This document shows, one piece after another, positions 29,218-41,239 of a stretch of 64,000 nucleotides of DNA (position 1 is the first letter of the stretch; the number at the start of each line of letters is the position of its first letter). The DNA comes from Glycine soja (taxonomy: Eukaryota; Streptophyta; Magnoliopsida; Fabales; Fabaceae): assembly GCF_004193775.1 (NCBI RefSeq), contig NC_041011.1, forward strand, positions 41,237,167 through 41,301,166. Reading direction: 5' to 3'. A model generated the notes under the pieces. That model was not told the origin of the DNA. It worked only from the letters and a program-made list of their open reading frames with translations, and did no database searches. The position numbers and the translations under genes are program-made.

Positions 29218-31418
29218 GAGTTATGACTCATATTCCCCACTTTCTCTGCCTCTTTTTTGTCTCTATCCTCCATTTGCATGAATTTCTCCACTATCCTTCC
29301 CTGTTCTTCAATCCCAGTTACTCCCAAATTATTTGCTATTTCCCATATCATTTTTGCTTCATGCTCCTTGTTTTCCGCTACACGTGGCATGTCCACAACC
29401 CCTTGGTCTATTGGCTCTCCTCTTTGCTCAGCTTTGTGTTGGGTGAGCAGATTTTCATCCTCATTATCCCGAATCTGCTCTTGTTGAGGGATTATTACAG
29501 TTTCTTGCACATGGGTATTTGGTCTTTTAATTGCCGAGCCATTTGTTTGGGCTTCAGAATGTGCCTCTGCTCCCTTCATTTGCTTTTAGCACATCCTTTT
29601 TCTAGAGTACACCTGGTATGCTGTAGCTTCCGCTGTTTTTTTATATTTTGGGGGTTGTGGGGGGGGGGGGGGTATGGATAGGAAAAGTCATTTGATTTGC
29701 GGTTTCGACCTGTGGTGTTTGGGCTTGCAGCATGTGGTATTGTGGTTGTTGGGGGCTGTAGCCTTTTCTTTTTCTTTATATTTTGGGCTTTGGTGGTCCT
29801 TTTTGTCATCACCTTTTTTATTTTTCTTCGAACTACTCTCCCCTGTCACGTTCGCGCTTCTCCTTACAGACCCATGCTCCTATACAAAGCTCGCAAACTT
29901 GCCCGCTTTATCATTGTCCTCCCAACAACCTTCGAGGTACCCACTAGGTTCCTTTCCTCTAATAGCCTATGTTCCCTTGTCCCCCTCGATTTTCCCCCTA
30001 CCCGTTTTGCACCTCCTTCTCCGACCTCCTCTGCAGTGCCTTTTGTGCACTTCGAAATTATCCGTCGGTCGCAACCAATAACCCAGTGGTCCTTATGGTT
30101 CATTTGAACCACTGGGTAACGTCGCACCCCGTGCGTAGTTGTCTCTGTCGTTTGAGGTTGTGTCTTCCTGTTGCGGGCCATCAGAGTTTGGTCGTTCCTG
30201 TCGCCTCCCCATATCTTCTATCTCCGACGGCTCTGTTTCCTTCGGCATCGGCGACCCCATGCAGCTACCATCGGAGTTGATTTCTTCCAAGGACGACGCG
30301 ATGCTACTTCTCCTCCATTGATACTTGTCTGCGTTACCACCTCGTTCCTCCATAATACGTACCTCGTACACCTCTACACCTATGTGTACTTCAACGGTGT
30401 GCTGTATGGCCGGTTTCCATGGTGTTTTCACAAGTGCCCGCGCTCTATCCAGCTGCCAACGTTCATCGGCATCGTCATTGATCTCCACCAGATCACCCAG
30501 CACCCCCACTATCTTCTTGATGGAGATTGTATCCCAGGCTATCACCGGGATTCCCTAACACTGCACCCAGGCCAACCTGTAGCCCGGCGGCAAGTTATGC
30601 ATCCATTTTTGAATCGAATAGAATAGAGGCGGCGTTCCATGGCAATCTTCATGCAACAAATTTTCTGCTTTTGCATCATTCAGTCCAAGCAATAGTACCA
30701 TGTCGCCTCCCAGGTACTTAGCTGAGATATCCACCCCATAATCCCACCACATTCGTCTTCCACCTTATCAAACATCGTCGAGTTCGACAATCTCCCTACC
30801 CACGCGTCTTTAAGCCACTTCAACATTTCGTCGAAGGGCTCGAGGTATATTGAGGATGACCCCCCTTCGCGGCTCTTTGCTGCAATTCTTCTCCCTGCTA
30901 CCACTTCCGTGTAAGATGGTTGACTTGCTCCTTCACCTCTCTGTTTATGGCTCCATGCTTCAATTTTGTTCACCTGTTGTTGCTCTTGCTGTTTGACATC
31001 TGGATTTCTATTTCCTCCCCTCCGCCTCCCAAATCATGGAAGATTGACATATAGCTTCATTCCTCCAATCACTATATTGTCCAGTTGCCTCTCCAGCATG
31101 TATTCGTCGTTTACGTCTTTGTAATACACGAAACCGTACCTTCTACCATTCTTGTTGGTTTGCTTGGAGATGAACACCTCCCTGACGTCTCCCCACCTCT
31201 TAAAATTGCTGCCACAAATCCTTCTCAGTGATGTCGTCAGAGAATCGTGTGAAATAATAGGATGATATCCCTCTTCGATCTCGCCAGTTTGTCTGGTTGT
31301 TGTGGTGATGTTGTCCATCCCTCGTCCTGGTGCCTATCCGTTGAGGGCCCGTTCGGAATCTCTCTCTATGCCTAACTCTCTCCCACCCCCTATGTCTCTC
31401 TCCTCTCTCGCCTCTCAT
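29214..31418 (-). pseudogene. LINE ORF1: RRM and downstream nucleic-acid-binding protein (broken)
   Basis: Starting at 31418, an Arg-rich N-terminus (RGERGERHRGWERVRHRERF) leads into an RRM. This comprises SSYYFTRFSDDITEKDLW, then, after a frame change near 31200, RWGDVREVFI, RRYGFVYYKDV and VIGGMKLYVN. Downstream pieces at 30970-30090 resemble the DUF4283-like part of plant LINE ORF1 proteins (MHNLPPGYRLAWVQC; GVLGDLVEINDDADERW). The C-terminus is acidic and low-complexity and stops at 29214. At least two frame changes break the ORF. A run of 14 G on the + strand (29659-29672) lies in the proline-rich part and is a likely slippage point. Confidence 0.78.
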
Positions 31419-31466
31419 TCTAACTCAGAAACAAGTTAGATTGTCATAAATCTTGGTTCCTTGCAT

Positions 31467-34328
31467 GGTTTCATGTTCATGATAATTGGCAATCCACCTG
31501 TTATTGGAAATTATAGTAGGTGCTTAAAAAAAATAGGTAATACGTAAGACAGATCCTACTTGTTCTAAAAGAAGTACAGAGAAATTAAACCCAAGCAGCC
31601 ATGTTTTACACAGATCTGACTCTAGCACATAATGGCTAGTCTATGGCATACCTGACTAGTGACTAGAGTCTACTACAATCTTCATTGATGTAGATAATCA
31701 AATCCACTCGAAAATCTGGTTCAACATGGGTCCTAATCGACTAATCGTGCTAAACTCAAGATCCAGACAGCACATATGGCAAGGCTCCCAGACAAATAAA
31801 ATTCAGATTAGTTAGGAATAACTGAAACAGACATAATTTTCAGTTTGCTTTGGTGTAGAACTGTCAGCAGCAACAATACATCATTTAGATGCTTATTGCT
31901 CTTCCATCTGCAACGTCCTGGAACTTCCAGTCCCAATTGTTGAAAGTGAAAGCTTGATTAAACAAAATTAACATCCAATTTTAGACGCTTAAACGACACT
32001 TAACAAAAACCTTTTAAGTAAAGTTTCAATCGCAGTTTAAAATTAAAAAGTACGGGCTTAAATTAACATCTCAAGTTCTCAATAACTATATAACCCAATA
32101 ACTAAACTAATTATACATCATTTTCACCATAGAATGTTACAGACTTGCAGTATAATCGAACAGGGAAATATAACTTACAGCAAAATATGGCTTTGTACGG
32201 CGAAATCCTGAGTTAACTAATAGATGCTCGGCATGACATTTAAGAAAATCGTTTTCAACACATTCTAGTTTACCTTGAAAATTGAACAAAAACGAAGAAT
32301 TATACGTTACTTCTCCCATACTTTTTGGGTTCTAGGATCACAGGTATCTTCTAAAGAAATCAAGATTATTTTATTCAAATTTTAATTTTAACCTTTCAGT
32401 TAAATCCAAAGACTAAGATTTACTCCTCTTACACCTCACTGGATAATATATTAATATCCTATATATATGTGGGGATTAATGATCCCTAATCCACCATGTT
32501 GTGGAGAATGCTGCCATAGAGCATTGGCGTTGGCAATACTCTCAATATGTATTTAAATTTTAAATGCACACAATTATAGCAAGGAGGCTTTTCTATCTTT
32601 AGAAAAAGAAATAGGATTAGACAATATAAGAAGAAATAAGTTACTAAAATTACAAAAGATAGAAACAATGAAAGGGAAGAAACAATAAGAATGATAGACT
32701 ACACAAAGAGTCACATTGTCAAGTAATATTTGTTCAGTTTGATTAGATATTCAATACAGAAAATAACAGATTATCATGATCAGATATTGCAAAAAGACAA
32801 TAACGATAATTCTTAAAAAAATGAACGAAAGAAAAAAGAAAATTATGCAAGGTGTACTTAAGCAAGGGCAATTTCACAGAAAATACATTGATCTGCCACA
32901 TGTAATTTCAACAAAACAGTATTCACTCTTCAATTATATCGACATAATAAAGTCTCCATAATGAGTACAATACCTGAAAAGTTTCAACAAGGTCCATGGT
33001 ATGAGCTAGAATACATCCAAGACCTTTATCTCCCGACTTCACTTTTCTGATTGACTGCATTTTCGCGCATGAATCATATTCCAACAATATGCAAATGTGA
33101 AACAAATTAAATTTTAGAAAAATCCAAATCCAAAGAGACAAACAAACTCCATGTAAGAACTTCAAAGATGATTTTAAAATGGCAATAAACCCATACAAAT
33201 CATCAAATAAGTTTGCGAAATTGAGATACACATTCCAAAAATCAAGAGAGAACGGAAAGTAAGATGCTTTTCAAACCACCTTTATTTTCTTAATCATTAT
33301 CTGAACATATTAATACAAGAATGACCATAGTGAAAAAGTATGTTTAGAGGTAAGCATCACTAACATTCAGTCCTTGGCATTAGTTGTTAAGTCTCAACTA
33401 TAAAATGGTCGATGATTACAGTTAATGAGCATCATCAGTAAAAAAAACAAAAAAAAACAACATATGAGCCATGGTGTTGCAGGAAATCAAAATAGTCATA
33501 TGCGGCTCAAAGAGACAATCAGCAATCTCAGGATGAGAAGCATGACCATGTGGTACACATCACGATTGCTAATTAGACATTCAAGGAAATGACCAAGTCA
33601 TAGGAATTTGGATCAAAATAGCACATTGAGTGCTGTCAATTAATTAAGCCTGTAATGATTACTTCGCCTGATTCTTTAAACATTTGGTGCAGAATAACAT
33701 CTTGGTTTAACACTATAATCTGACGTGCAGCTTCTTGTTCTATATACTACAAAGTGAGTTGTTACAATCTGCACTGCGCTTAAGCTTTATGCTTGCCTTT
33801 TCAGTTTCAAATGCTGAAAATTCAGCAATAAACCTTCCAGCAAAGCATTGGATATTAGCTTATGAATGGGACAGACTATGGCAAGAGACAAATACATAAC
33901 AAAAATCAGATTAAACTGAGACATCGTTTGATTATTCAATTAGCAATTCCAGTTTTTTCTGCTACTTTGGGCATTAAGACCTCTCATACCTTAATAGATT
34001 AAATTTTTCAGCTTTTGACTCCAAACTCTGAATTCTCTCAACAGCTAATTGTTGCACACATTTAATTTATCGTTTAGTTTGTACCCTTTCTTGATGTAAA
34101 TGTCAATAATTCATTAAGAAGCCCATCATACATCTCCCAGAAGCAGAACCAACATAAAGCAGCAAGTACAAAAAATTATTTCTGAATATGTGGCGGCATA
34201 TATGTCCTAGAGAGGAGCCATTTCCATACAAAGATTTATCTCTGAATATGCAAAACTAACAATGAGACAAAGAAAACGATGATTAAATAGGGAAATATAT
34301 TCCAAAACCTTTAAAGTACAAAAAATGA
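31467..34328. other. Spacer and 3' flank of the PPR gene
   Basis: I see no confident gene. One short - strand stretch (about 33062-32973, reading SIRKVKSGDKGLGCILAH and ending in a CAG|GTATTG donor-like site) could be a stray exon or a chance ORF. Parts may be 3' UTR with introns of the PPR transcript, which I cannot show. Confidence 0.4.
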
Positions 34329-35858
34329 TCAACGACCCATCACTCGTTTGGGCTTCTTCACATAACTCAGCCGAATCTGTTTCAGGCGGCTTCTCTTCCT
34401 AGCCATTTTCTCAGGCAAGGTTTCCCTCTTCTTCACACCCTTGACAACCTTCTTCTTCTTCTTCAAATACCTCGGGTCAACAGCATACTCTTTGAGTATC
34501 ACAGGCAACCCTCTACTCTTTGCTTCATTGAATAGAGCATTAACCTTATCAATACGATTGTGGGCACCCAATTTCCCCATCAACAAGTCATAAGTTATAA
34601 CCCCGGGTTCACACCCATCATCCTTCATCATAGCAAACACACTCAAAGCATGATCAACCCTCTCAATGCCACACAAAATCTTGAGGAACTGATAGTAAGC
34701 CTTCTTATCAAGAAACTCACCAAAGCCAGCAGATCTCATCCTATCAATCATTTCATCCCCCTCTTCCAATCTAGCTGCCTGATACAAACTCCTAATCAGA
34801 ACAAGAAAAGTAGTCTCATTAGGGTAACACCCCCACTCTCCCATGCTGCGCAACAACCCCAAAGCATCCTCAGTCTTCCTAATTTTACACAAATTCGTTA
34901 TCAACACATTGAATGTCTCCGTATTCCTTGGAACGCCGCGGTACTCCATCTCCACCAGCACTTTCTCCGCCTCCGAATGAAGCTGAAACGGATCCTTCTC
35001 GCGACAAAGCTTGCACACGCAATCAAGCATGGCATTGTAAGCCCCTACACCAAGGTCAAATCCTCCACGATACATTTCACCAGCGAGCCTTTGAGCTTCA
35101 TCGAGCTTCCCATCAATGCACCACCCTCTGATCAACATATCACACGTGGCTTCGTCGGGGAAAAACTCCCTCGCCAAATCCTTCACCATTTTTTCCGCGT
35201 AACTAGCGAAACCCTCCGAACACAGCTTCTCTACGACCACCTTTAAGGAATCACGATCACGCTTCAGCCCGTAGTCTCTCTCCATTCGCTCGAAGAACTG
35301 AACCGCCTGGCTGGACCGGCCCGCGCGGACGAGGCGGTCGATCGCGGAGGCTAGGGTTTTGGGGCCGGCGGCGGGGGAAGCGGCGGCGAGGACGTCGTGC
35401 GTGGCCTTGAAGTCCTTGCGGCGGCCGAAGTAGTCGACGAAGTATGAAAGAGTGTCGTCGGTGTGGGAGAATTGAGGGTTGGAAGAGAGCCATTGGTGGA
35501 ACCCTAATACAGTGCGGCCAGCTTGAGGGGAGAGGTTTAGGGTTTGGAGAATTAAATTGGGGGTTGGAGTGATGTGGGAGAAGCTCAGGTTGAGGCGCTG
35601 CGAGACGGAGAGAGCGTCCGAGTCTGGCTCTTTGAGAAGCTCTGAGGAGAGGGAGCTAGCAATCTCATCCGTTTGGGTTTCCGATGAGAAATGTCTTGTT
35701 ATGAAGAACGAAGGGGTGAAGAGAGTTCGAGAATAGAAATGGGAAGAGGAATGTCGGGGAAACAGAGGAGGGTGATGAATCGGAGAGGGAGATGTGAATG
35801 GTAAGGAACGAGAACGGAGTAAGAGCCTCCGAAGTTGCAGAGACGCTAATGGCGGCAT
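34329..35858 (-). CDS. P-class pentatricopeptide repeat protein, mitochondrial, with basic C-terminus (PNM1-like?)
   Basis: A single exon of 509 residues. The frame is open further upstream, but the first ATG is MPPLASLQLRRLLL at 35858. Residues 1 to about 60 are rich in R, S, F and P and lack acids, as in a mitochondrial presequence. PPR motifs occupy about 165-450, for example TCDMLIRGWCIDGKLDEAQR, TFNVLITNLCKIRKTEDALG and TYDLLMGKLGAHNRIDKVNA. There is no E or DYW extension, so it is P-class, expected to bind organellar RNA. The last 50 residues are strongly basic (LKKKKKVVKG, ARKRSRLKQIRLSY, VKKPKR), like a bipartite nuclear signal. This resembles the dual mitochondrial/nuclear PPR protein PNM1 of Arabidopsis, but orthology is not proven by eye. 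Six to ten repeats are hard to delimit without a model. Confidence 0.9.
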   Translation of the reverse strand: MPPLASLQLRRLLLRSRSLPFTSPSPIHHPPLFPRHSSSHFYSRTLFTPSFFITRHFSSETQTDEIASSLSSELLKEPDSDALSVSQRLNLSFSHITPTPNLILQTLNLSPQAGRTVLGFHQWLSSNPQFSHTDDTLSYFVDYFGRRKDFKATHDVLAAASPAAGPKTLASAIDRLVRAGRSSQAVQFFERMERDYGLKRDRDSLKVVVEKLCSEGFASYAEKMVKDLAREFFPDEATCDMLIRGWCIDGKLDEAQRLAGEMYRGGFDLGVGAYNAMLDCVCKLCREKDPFQLHSEAEKVLVEMEYRGVPRNTETFNVLITNLCKIRKTEDALGLLRSMGEWGCYPNETTFLVLIRSLYQAARLEEGDEMIDRMRSAGFGEFLDKKAYYQFLKILCGIERVDHALSVFAMMKDDGCEPGVITYDLLMGKLGAHNRIDKVNALFNEAKSRGLPVILKEYAVDPRYLKKKKKVVKGVKKRETLPEKMARKRSRLKQIRLSYVKKPKRVMGR

Positions 35859-37860
35859 GATTAGGGTTTCAGAGTGAATAAGAACGGGATGAGAAAGGAG
35901 GAGGAAGAAGCTACAAGGTAATCGTGGCAACCGCAAGTTAGCCCAATTCAATTTTGGGCTTTTCGGCTTTGTTGGGCAGTGGGGTAAATTATTCTCCCTT
36001 ATTCTTCCTACACCTAACAATTTTTTTTATTTTTTTTACAGTATGACATAATTGCACAAAATAACACAATCAGGTCCATTTAATACTTATTAAGGTAAAA
36101 CACAAGAAGAGTAACATAAACTAATTGTTTGATCTACAAGACAACCTTTTTTATTTTGTGAATTGCTTGGGGATAATGAACATCACAAGTGAAAAACAAT
36201 ATCAAATTTATTATATATTTTTTTCACTATTAATTATTTTGATGCAATTCATATTTTATTATTATAATGGTTATAGATAATAATAATAAAAATAATACTA
36301 TATATATATATGTGTGTGTGTGTGTGAGAGAGAGAGATAAGAGATCAAATTATACTATTATAACTTTGATAATTATTATACCATTTTTATTAATTTTTAT
36401 TGATTTAACCATTAAATTATATTTATGCATTATCAAAATTGAATAAGAAAAAAGTAATTAAATGATTCATATTTTAATATATTTTAAAATATTTATATTA
36501 TGTTAAATTTAATTTATATGAAAGATGTAATAAATGATTTTAGATTAAAATAAAATTTCATTTAAGTGATTTATGTGAAATGAACTTTCAATTTAATGGT
36601 AAGTTTAAAAAATAAATTATGAAATTGAAAGTTATAAAATGATATAATAATTATAAAATATATAATTTGATCTTTTTTTATATATATAAATAGAGAGTCA
36701 AAGAGAAATAGAGAGGGTAAAAAGTTGACCTGAAAATTAAGGAGGGAGTATTAGATGAACCAGATTAATTTAACGGCAAGAAAAAATGAACGGAGATTGA
36801 GTGGTTAGTACGCCAAAATGTGACAAATTGGGCATGAGACCAGAAGTCTTGGCAGCCTCATCGTTTTATAATCATCCAACCCAACCCACAGTGGCTTAGA
36901 TTTGTTTACGTACTAATCTCGTTGGGTTGAGATTGTTTTCTAATAGTGCGTTTCTGGATAAAATAAAGAATTTAATAAAAAAAATCGTGTACCCTATACT
37001 AATTTTCTTTTACATTTCTTTTTAATCATGTTTGTCAAATTTCACTTGCATTCAAACAATTGCTGCTTTGTTATCTGGAAAGAAATTTAAAATATTATCA
37101 ATACACTTTTTAATAAAATATTTCTAACAACTCTTTACTGTTGTTTAAAATTTATTACAAAATTACGAAAGATATTCATCGTAAGAAGTGATGAGACTTA
37201 TAAAATTTTATAATTTTTAATAACTAAATTAATTAATAAGATAGAATATTTTAAAAGAATACATTCCTAACGTTTCTAATTCATCAATGAATACTTAAAT
37301 AATTATTGTTTTTCAAAAATAAAATAGTGTGATAAAATATTAATTATTTTTCTTTGCATATTTTTAAAAATCTTATATACTTTATAAAAACTTTCAATTC
37401 AACTAATTGAATAACTAAAATCCTATTCTATAAAGTTATTAAGTAATATAAATGTGTAAGTTTGAATGACACTTCATAACTTTTTATACATTTCGAAATT
37501 TATCAATTCAACCTTTAAATCATTTAATACTATTTTCTAATTAAGTACATCAAATTTCACTTGATTCAGATATTTGTTGCTTTATTATCAATAATAGACA
37601 TCTACTCGTATTTTAAATAATTATTATTCGGCAAAATAAAATTAATTAATACAGAATAATTTGTGATTAGTTGAGAGTATAAAATTTCATATATGGAAAT
37701 ATATAAAAATTAAACTCCAAAATAAAGAAAAATATAAAATATATTTCATTACAAATATTTTTACACACAAAAATGATCGAGTATTCTAGCGGCAAGTGCT
37801 CTGTTGCTATATATAGGTACAACAGCCTCAACTCTTTTACACACAAAAACTAGAACAAGA
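35859..37860. other. 5' flank of PPR gene and AT-rich spacer
   Basis: No gene recognised. A compound microsatellite, (TA)n(TG)n(AG)n, lies at about 36299-36337. The rest is highly AT-rich. Confidence 0.55.
36299..36337 (+). repeat. Compound microsatellite (TA)n(TG)n(AG)n
   Basis: Three dinucleotide runs abut in one block, a likely length-polymorphic site. Confidence 0.9.
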
Positions 37861-38005
37861 TGAGAATTGTAGAGAGTAGAGAATGCAGAGCGGCTTAAGG
37901 TTATTGGGTGTGGTGTGTGATGATGCTAACAACAAGAGTGTTTGGAACTTGCTCACTGTCAGTGCCTACTGTTCTACCTGGGATGCCAACAAAAATATAT
38001 GTCTA
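37861..38005 (+). pseudogene. PR-4/barwin exon fragment
   Basis: From about 37920 one frame reads ANNKSVWNLLTVSAYCSTWD followed by ANK, the start of the barwin fold (compare [18 protein letters not shown] in the intact gene at 42895). Homology ends abruptly near 38000, so four of the six barwin cysteines and any second exon are missing. There is no signal peptide in the same frame. It is a truncated relic of the PR-4 cluster. Confidence 0.75.
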
Positions 38006-38274
38006 CTAGTCTCGAACCCGTACACATGCACAGATTATTTGGTAAGCGAGTTTACAAACATTGATTAATAGCAAAATAAAGTTAAAGTTAAAGTCAAATA
38101 CATAAAAATGCAAACCTATAGCCATAGAAGTAGGAATAATGACACAAGGAATGACATTGTTTTCATAAAATAGACATCGAGAAACAGACTCACGAATAGC
38201 ATCAATATCTACCGGAGGGGCAGCAAACAAAAACTACAAAACAGATCCCTCACAACAATACTCACATCTTCGTC

Positions 38275-38440
38275 TGAAGTAAAGAGATAAGCTACTTTTT
38301 TCTCTTAAAAATAAAAAAAAGAACAAATAAGATAAATCCAATTGCAAATGATGTAAGCACTGCCACAACTATAGAGAACTTTGCAGCTTGTGAGGTCCCT
38401 CTTCCAAGTTCATTTACCACTCTAACATTGCAAAGAGTCT
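38275..38440 (-). pseudogene. MATE transporter fragment
   Basis: Read on the - strand: TLCNVRVVNELGRGTSQAAK, then FSIVVAVLTSFAIGFILFVL, then FFIFKRKK and a stop. This matches the VRVSNELG region and the following membrane helix of plant DTX/MATE efflux carriers. The next bases (LISLLQTKM, or YLFTSDEDV in another frame) continue the family only after a frame change. No other transporter part is seen, so it is a relic exon. Confidence 0.7.
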
Positions 38441-38459
38441 AGGATACAATGCTCTAATA

Positions 38460-39109
38460 AGATGTGACATTAAAGATTAATTTTTATTTTAACTGCATGA
38501 TGTTATTTTATTTTATTTTACCTCTTTTATCTTAATTGAATAAAATCATTTTAGTTAATTCCACCTTTTTATATGTTTTTCTTATTTATATGTATATGGG
38601 GATAGAGGGTGTCACAAAACAAGTCTCTTAGTGGTGTATTATTTTGTCTATGAATAAAGGATCATGAGTTCAATTCTCATTAAGATATTTTTTATTTTTC
38701 ATTTTATTTAATCTTTTTTCTAGACCAAAATTGTTTATTTTGAAAAATAAGATGACTAAATATCTTGATTTAAAAATAGAAAAACCAAAATTATAGATTT
38801 AAAATTATAAGAGGATCAAAATTATAATTTAATCTAAAAAAAATTATGAACCTTCATGTTAATTAAAAGAGACCCAAAAAGGAAAAAAAACAACAAAGAA
38901 AGAATAATGTAGATGTGATAGATGATCTAACGTAACAATATAAGAAAGATATTCAGCCCAAAAAAAATAACAATATAAGAAAGATAAAACAAGATGATAG
39001 GTATCAATGTAATATTTACATCCTACCCAAAAAAATATATTTACATTATTGATCAGGTTTTCAAACATAGTTATTTATAAAATAAAATAAAAGCTGTACA
39101 GAATACAAG
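38460..39109. other. AT-rich spacer
   Basis: No gene or clear repeat recognised. Confidence 0.5.
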
Positions 39110-41239
39110 GTTATTTAGTTAAAAGCCAAAATGAAGCCTGCTTTAGATCCCATATAATACACTCGAGTTTTTTCATATGTGAAAAACAAAATCCAAGCTC
39201 TTTGATATGGTTAAGAGACCATGAACATATAACTGGACAAGACAACATAGCCTTGGAGAACTACTCTTTTTTGTGTCAATTCCTTATTCATATTCTAAAG
39301 ACAAGAAATGCGCAATTTGCGGCTAGGCTAGCTCTAATTTTTTGTCTCTGAACCTTTTGTCCAATCTCAATCCAGTGAAAATTGCATCATATGCTAAGTC
39401 ATAGGCATAGCTCTAGAAGATAGTAATTATTATAATTAAACTACAAAGTGGAACCAATCAATGTTTAAATGAAATTGCAGATAGGATTGCAGAAACATAT
39501 ATACATTGTCCAAGCTGCATGTGCGTGATTGTGAGATTTAATTAAGGGACAAATACTCAGGTATTGACATACAAGTGATAAGTTCTTTTGAGAGTTTTTC
39601 TACTGGATATATACTCTATATTTTAAGTAGAGAAGCTCTCAAAAAGAAGTTATGACTTATATCCAAACAAGCACATATTGAATTGAGAGTTATATATTGA
39701 TAGTCGTTGCGTGCAAGGGAAAAAATCATATCTTTTCTATTTTAGGCTGAAAATTTCAACGTAAATCAACTTCTTAATATGATCACCATCATTCAGTTTA
39801 TTCCACAAAATTTTCAACCACAATCTTTGATCCAGATGGGAATTTTTTTAAAAAAAAGAATGGTTTTACTGGTATTAATCAACAATATGTAATATCTTAT
39901 TCTCATTTTAATTTAAATAAGTGGACATATATAAGAACTTCCAACTTTCAGTAAAAAAAAAAAAATCCAACTTTAAGATAGCTTATCAATTAAATTTAGA
40001 CAAATTCTAGAGTGTACAAGTGTTGTAGGTCTCACACCGTGCACAAATAACAAAAGATGTTAGATTTAAGCTGGTGGCTAGGATAAAAGTATGTAATAAT
40101 AGTCTTTTAACACACATGATTATATTTGTTTATCCATCAAAAGACATACTCAGGTGTAGAGCTGTCATCCCTGGTCCATATGGATTAGGACCATATAGTC
40201 CACAATGTTTTATGGGCTAGGACCGGTCCATGAGAATTTTTTTTTTCTTTAATTCTCATAATTCAAATATATATTTTAGTATAATATTTTTTATTTTTGT
40301 ATAAAGGAAGTTGACCGAAATCAGTCAAAATTAACTTAGTTAAGATTGGCCGAAATCAATCAAAATTTATAACATACTGTTTTAAAAATATATAAAATAG
40401 AAAAAAAAGCACTGTAACAAAAAAAATGTCCTCTACTTAAATACTTTCTTTTATTCTTTCTGTTATTTCAAAAAAATTTAGTGAAAGAATTTTTCATTTT
40501 ATGAACCTATATATTTCCGGCATGCAAATAAACGAGAATGACCCGTCTAAGTAGAGTGATATCTTACAAGCTTAAATTTTAAAAGGTTAAATTATAATTC
40601 TAATCTTTCAACAATCCTTAATTCATAATTTTAATCTTTCTTTTTGTTAGATTTTGGTATTTTTATTTTAAAAAATTTATAATTTTTGTGAAATCTTCAA
40701 TTATATATATATATATATATTATTTTGGTTCAGTTAAACTTTAAACTTAACATATTCATTTAAGATACTATAAAAATAATAAATAAAAAACAAAAGAAAT
40801 AAATGAATGGAATATTAAGAGTCGGATGAAAATTATAAATTTTATAAAATAGGGTCAAAATTAAAAAAAAAATGAAATGAGCACAAGATGAATTCCGTGC
40901 ATCTTATTAGGCATGTGTTTTTTTTAAGACAAAGGAATGAGGGGTGAACTTACTCCGATGATGGTTTGTCTTCACAGCAAAAGCTTCTCACTGATTTGGA
41001 AGTTTTTTAATATCATATTCAATATTCAGTTCAATCTAAAAAAGAAAGAGTAAGCAGCATGCGAGTGCGTCTTTTTATGGGCAAACAAATACAATTAGAT
41101 GTATTGAAAACCACCATTACATACTTTTATCATAATCACCCGCTTAACACTTGTGTAGCTTATTATTCGCCTTAATTTTATTCCATATATTAGGTATATA
41201 AGACTTTTTTTTCTTTCCCTATTTGGTAGGTTAGATTAA

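Larger units (their letters stand above)
25366..31452 (-). mobile_element. Degraded L1-type LINE with RRM-type ORF1 (about 6.1 kb)
   Basis: On the - strand: ORF1 with an RRM, then an APE-type endonuclease, reverse transcriptase and a zinc-binding C-terminal domain (zf-RVT). A short A-rich tail ends near 25366. Candidate target-site duplications TTGGTTCTTTGTAT (25352-25365) and TTGGTTCCTTGCAT (31453-31466) match at 12 of 14 positions, which would make the copy near full length and old. Stops and frameshifts throughout mark it as inactive. Confidence 0.88.

Noticed and set aside
29223..30626. Several overlapping + strand open frames of 100-150 codons
   Set aside because: They are shadows of the degraded LINE ORF1 on the - strand.
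32923..33231. - strand open frame with donor-like CAG|GTATTG
   Set aside because: One possible exon without partners or a domain match; too little to annotate.
34560..35246. 228-codon open frame on the + strand
   Set aside because: It lies entirely antisense to the PPR coding sequence and has no family match; typical shadow ORF.
35859..36020. In-frame upstream extension of the PPR protein
   Set aside because: It has no ATG of its own at the 36020 end (TTG), and the presequence-like N-terminus starts at the ATG at 35858.
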